64,000 bases of DNA from Leguminivora glycinivorella (Eukaryota > Arthropoda > Insecta > Lepidoptera > Tortricidae). The notes under the pieces were generated by a model. It did no database searches. It saw only the letters and a program-made list of their open reading frames with translations, and was not told the origin of the DNA. Position 1 is the first letter of the stretch; each line of letters opens with the position of its first letter. Shown here in pieces: positions 61,601 to 64,000 of this stretch. The stretch spans positions 1,736,001 to 1,800,000 of the forward strand of contig NC_062991.1 in the NCBI RefSeq assembly GCF_023078275.1, written 5' to 3'. The position numbers were made by a program, and so were the translations under genes.

Positions 61601-63677
61601 GAACGTCCACTTTTTTGTCAATATAAGCGTCAAGGCCGCAGCTCGTAATCATTACCTGTGTAGTCTAGCACCAGTTCTAGAATGAAGAACGTGGAGACAG
61701 TCCCTCGAGGACTTGTCCACTCCAGGTGCCACTAGATGGTGCTCATCAGCCGACACAACTGCTGAACGGTATCCTGTTCCTCTCACTTCGTAATCAACTG
61801 CGTAAATTTTTTCTCCATCTGACAAAATTAAAGGGTTCATTAAAAAATATTTTTGGCAAAATTCAGACATACAGAACTGGCCTAGCCGAAGTAACAATTG
61901 TTGACGCTTCGAAGCGACCGAAACGCAGTCTGGCTCTGTCGATCCACTACAGAAGAGCGGGAGAGAGATACGCTTCCGTAGCGTAAGGGATTTTTTTTAA
62001 ATCTTTATTTAATGAGCTTTTTTTATATGGGATAGGAGGCAAACGAGCAGACAGGTCTGATGGTAAGCGAACACCGCCGCCCATGGACACCCGAAACACC
62101 AGAGGTGTTGGAGGTGCGTTGCCGGCCTTTAAGATGGGTGTACGCTCTTTTCTTGAAGATTTGAAGGTCGTATCGGTCCGGAAATACCGCAGGCGACAAT
62201 TCATTCCACAGTTTAGCTGTGCGGGGCAGGAAGTTTCTGGAGAAACGCACAGTTGAGGACTGCCAGCCATCTAAATGATGGCGATGGAAATGTTGTCGCG
62301 TAGGGTTTAGTCTAAGAGACGCTGTGGCTCCGTGATACACATCAGGAGTTATTCTTACACTAAAATACTAAATATTACGAAAATAATTCGTCTTCTGAGC
62401 CTTCGCTTCCTTTGATTGCGGGAAAGCCAAGATTCTATTACAGCAATCATGTTTTTTAATATTAATGCCTTGAAGCATAAGTTCACTTCTTCTGTCCTCG
62501 TTCCGAACACACTCCATCATAATAGCGTAAGGGATTGTAACGGTGGCCAGGCACCCTGGTTTTTAAAACATGTTTTCAAAATAAATAAATAATTTTATGT
62601 GATTCTGGGGATTTCTAATCAGAATCATTAAAGCATTATAAATGAAGGCCTCTTTATTTCCGGACTTCAACAAAGTTAGGTTTCTGTACTTTTTCGGTCT
62701 CTCCATCTCTTTTCATTTTCATTTTCATTTTCATTTTCATTTTCCATCAGGATAATTCGTTGGAACATAAAATAAAGAAGAAAGGCTCATCACCATCATA
62801 TCAGCGTTTTGTCGCTTACTGCTGAGCACAGGCCTCTCTTCTTGTACGCCACTTCTCTCGGTCCTTAGATAGTCTTATCCAGTCGGATCCGCAACCTTCC
62901 GGATCGTCTATCCAACGAGTCAACGGATGCCAAGCGCTTCTTTTTTTTTATGGGATAGGAGGCAAACGAGCAGACAGGTCGCCTGATGGTAAGCGATCAC
63001 CGCCGCCTATGGACACCCGAAACACCAGAGGTATTGGAGGTGCGTTGCCGGTCTTTAAGATGGGTGTACGCTCTTTTCTTGAAGATTTGAAGGTCGTATC
63101 GGTCCGGAAATACCGCGCATTCATTCCACAGTTTAGCTGTGCGGGGACGGAAGTTTCTGGAGAAACGCACAGTTGAGGACTGCCAGCCATTCTAAATGAT
63201 GACGATGGAAATGTTGTCGCGTAGGGCGATGGCGGAAAGAAGCGGTAGGGATTAATCCGAACAATTCCTCGGAGTACTCCCCGTTATACATGCGATAGAA
63301 AATGCAGAGCGAGGCCACATCTCTACGCAGCGCCAAAGGGTCTAGCCGATCGGAGATATGCTGGCAGTTGACAATTCGAGTCGCTCGTCGTTGGATGCGG
63401 TCCAGAGGGAGAAGCTGGTACTGAGGTGCCCCTGCCCATAGATGAGAACAGTACTCCATGTGTGGGCGAACCTGCGCCTTATAGAGCCTTACATCTAAAA
63501 GAAACCAAATAGTAAGTTCTTTAAAAATATACCAGGGATTGTCCTCGCCACAATGTTAGCAACGGCAACGTTGTCCATATTGTCAGTGGCCAGTTCTACA
63601 GATATCGTGACAAACTTTGCACCATCCTCGAGGAATAACACTTGCTTCACACCTTTCTGCTCCTCTTTGAAAACTAC
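58555..63677 (-). CDS. WD-repeat protein C-terminus, NACHT/WD (NWD)-like; 5' part outside window
   Basis: Five exons, 5' to 3': 63677-63533, 61818-61656, 61071-60940, 59395-59171, 58699-58555; 810 nt, 269 aa plus stop. All have AG acceptors, GT donors and matching phases. The protein reads as beta-propeller blades: VSADEHHLVAPGVDKSSRDC, LPHKPNWVAVVGNDKAAILD, GLDLIELKRGTSVQQLISRA, YVFYYHSGRKTLRVFR and VAIASQDGCLTILNIEDP. The last three resemble the C-terminus of insect NACHT and WD repeat proteins, which act as cytosolic signalling or assembly scaffolds. The ATPase part would be upstream of the window. Family assignment is from memory of motif style; the gene structure itself is firm. Introns contain LINE and MITE insertions. 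Confidence 0.8.
58760..59165. other. WD gene last intron, no feature
   Basis: AT- and purine-rich (AAGAAG-type) sequence without repeat partners in the window. Confidence 0.45.
59171..59395 (-). CDS. WD gene penultimate exon
   Basis: 225 bp, acceptor TTAAATGCAG, donor TTTAG|GTAAGA. It encodes FVPRWNGACTRDGKFGLCAP, SRGGLDLIELKRGTS and EGVFSIITMFSSDDQYVFYY. Confidence 0.9.
59585..59714. mobile_element. Second copy of the MITE at 48053
   Basis: GTTGCGTGGGCGACGGTCGC ... GTCGCCCACGCAAGACACGG. Pieces of other repeats flank it (59470-59535; 59755-59870), and 59965-60125 is a truncated SINE like 12666. Confidence 0.82.
60170..60850. mobile_element. ~680-bp element of GGCCTAA/CATAA-type words with imperfect TIRs
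   Basis: Left GGCCAACCTGGGTGTCCC, ATTCCTAAGAACG and TTGGCCTAACCG are mirrored at the right by GGCCAACCTAGGCCC, CTAGGAATC and TTTTAGGCGAAAC. The interior consists of short similar words (GGCCTAATG, TTGGCACTAAATT, TTAGGCCAAC). No ORF. Confidence 0.5.
60940..61071 (-). CDS. WD gene exon
   Basis: 132 bp, acceptor TGTTTTCCAG, donor GTCAG|GTAAAA. It encodes IPIKNSGIKDMQSIVALPHK and NWVAVVGNDKAAILDIKT. The intron 61072-61655 shows no feature. Confidence 0.9.
61656..61818 (-). CDS. WD gene exon
   Basis: 163 bp, acceptor AATTTTGTCAG, donor CACAG|GTAATG. It encodes DGEKIYAVDYEVRGTGYRSA and SADEHHLVAPGVDKSSRDCL. Confidence 0.9.
61903..62560. mobile_element. Diverged MITE family G split by a LINE
   Basis: CCGAAACGCAGTCTGGCTCT...GCTTCCGTAGCGTAAGGGA, interrupted, then AGCGTAAGGGATTGTAACGG. 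Its own ends are worn. Confidence 0.55.
61992..62521 (-). pseudogene. CR1/Jockey-like LINE 3' end, 14-bp TSD
   Basis: TAGCGTAAGGGATT flanks it (about 61978-61991 and 62522-62535). The minus strand reads TRQHFHRHHLDGWQSSTVRF and FLPRTAKLWNELSPAVFPDR, the C-terminus of a CR1/Jockey-type LINE protein, and ends in poly-A (T run at 61991). 5' truncated. Confidence 0.82.
62770..62938 (-). pseudogene. RTE-like LINE 3' fragment
   Basis: The minus strand has CAAGCGCTTGGCATCCGTTG ... GAAGAGAGGCCTGTGCTCAG and a (GAT)n-like tail, matching the end of RTE ORFs (SDWIRLSKDREKWR). The next LINE is inserted at its upstream side. Confidence 0.65.
62941..63500 (-). pseudogene. CR1/Jockey-like LINE C-terminus, longest copy
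   Basis: From 63459 the minus strand reads MEYCSHLWAGAPQYQLLPLD, RIQRRATRIVNCQHISDRLD and VASLCIFYRMYNGEYSEELF, the post-RT region, then loses frame before the 3' end shared with 43795 and 61992. It ends in poly-A (T run at 62941). Confidence 0.82.
63533..63677 (-). CDS. WD gene, most 5' exon in window
   Basis: 145 bp, acceptor CTATTTTCAG, donor CCCTG|GTATAT. It encodes VVFKEEQKGVKQVLFLEDGA and FVTISVELATDNMDNVAVAN. Entry phase 0; the preceding exon is beyond 64000 or not recognised. Confidence 0.85.
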
Positions 63678-63725
63678 CTGAAAATAGACGAAAATTTAAT
63701 CTTCCTACTTCAACTGTACTAAAGT

Positions 63726-63914
63726 CGACGTCAATAGAACTTGTGACCAATGTAAACAAAACTTGTAATCAAAATGTTTTTAATTTTCATTCTTACATGA
63801 GATAATGGCTAAATCCATGTGTTATTTAAACAATTCATGTCACATTATGAAAATATTGATATTTTATACAACGTATGGTTTGTTTACACTGTTGACAATT
63901 TCTATTGACGGCGA
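63726..63914. mobile_element. ~190-bp MITE
   Basis: CGACGTCAATAGAACTTGTG at the left and CAATTTCTATTGACGGCG at the right are inverted, continuing with TGTAAACAAA / TTTGTTTACA. AT-rich centre. The window then ends in unremarkable sequence. Confidence 0.7.
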
Positions 63915-64000
63915 TTTTATTTCAGAACTGTCTATGCTATGACATCGACCGTGACATCGACATTGCTTGACGTTAATCCTTGTTTTTCGAAGAATAGGTA

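Overview
This is a repeat-rich piece of an insect nuclear genome, most probably from a moth or butterfly. The insect inference rests on the intron-exon structure and on the mixture of tRNA-derived SINEs, RTE- and CR1/Jockey-like LINE 3' ends, hundreds-of-bp foldback elements and (TCCG)n/(GTCT)n-bearing repeats. No RNA gene cluster, CRISPR array or prokaryotic feature is present.

Two host genes can be assembled by hand, both on the minus strand. (1) A proton-coupled amino acid transporter (SLC36/PAT type) has ten coding exons between 49190 and 18666. Every junction has an AG acceptor and a GT donor, and every phase fits. The product is 443 aa, or 446 aa with an alternative exon-4 donor. Two further upstream exons (52317 and 51211-51241) and a TATA-like box at 52405-52414 may be its 5' end. 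(2) The last five exons (63677 to 58555) encode the C-terminus of a WD-repeat protein resembling NACHT/WD (NWD-type) proteins; its 5' part lies beyond the window.

The rest is mobile DNA. 1-330 is a long-TIR MITE. 532-6071 is an intact-looking Ty3/gypsy element of CsRn1 type with near-identical LTRs, complete gag and pol, and a G GGA AAC slippery site in the correct frame. 9329-12020 is a 2.7 kb foldback whose two arms each carry a THAP-type zinc-finger first exon, as in P-like transposons. 14119-15690 is a large palindrome with a nested element. The transporter introns hold a foldback family (22447-24335), a DIRS-type tyrosine-recombinase retroelement with inverted terminal repeats and an internal complementary region but no recognisable reverse transcriptase (27396-31386), an 892-bp palindrome-rich foldback (32363-33254), a TIR element filled with CATTACCAT words (36554-37796), a 100-bp satellite with a 300-bp higher-order period (41300-42475), a hAT-like element with 8-bp target duplication (44935-45451), and many SINEs and MITEs. 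Several insertions can be compared with an empty copy of the same target repeat elsewhere in the window, giving insertion points without outside data.

All homology calls come from reading translated motifs; no database search was run. Boundaries of minor repeats are approximate.
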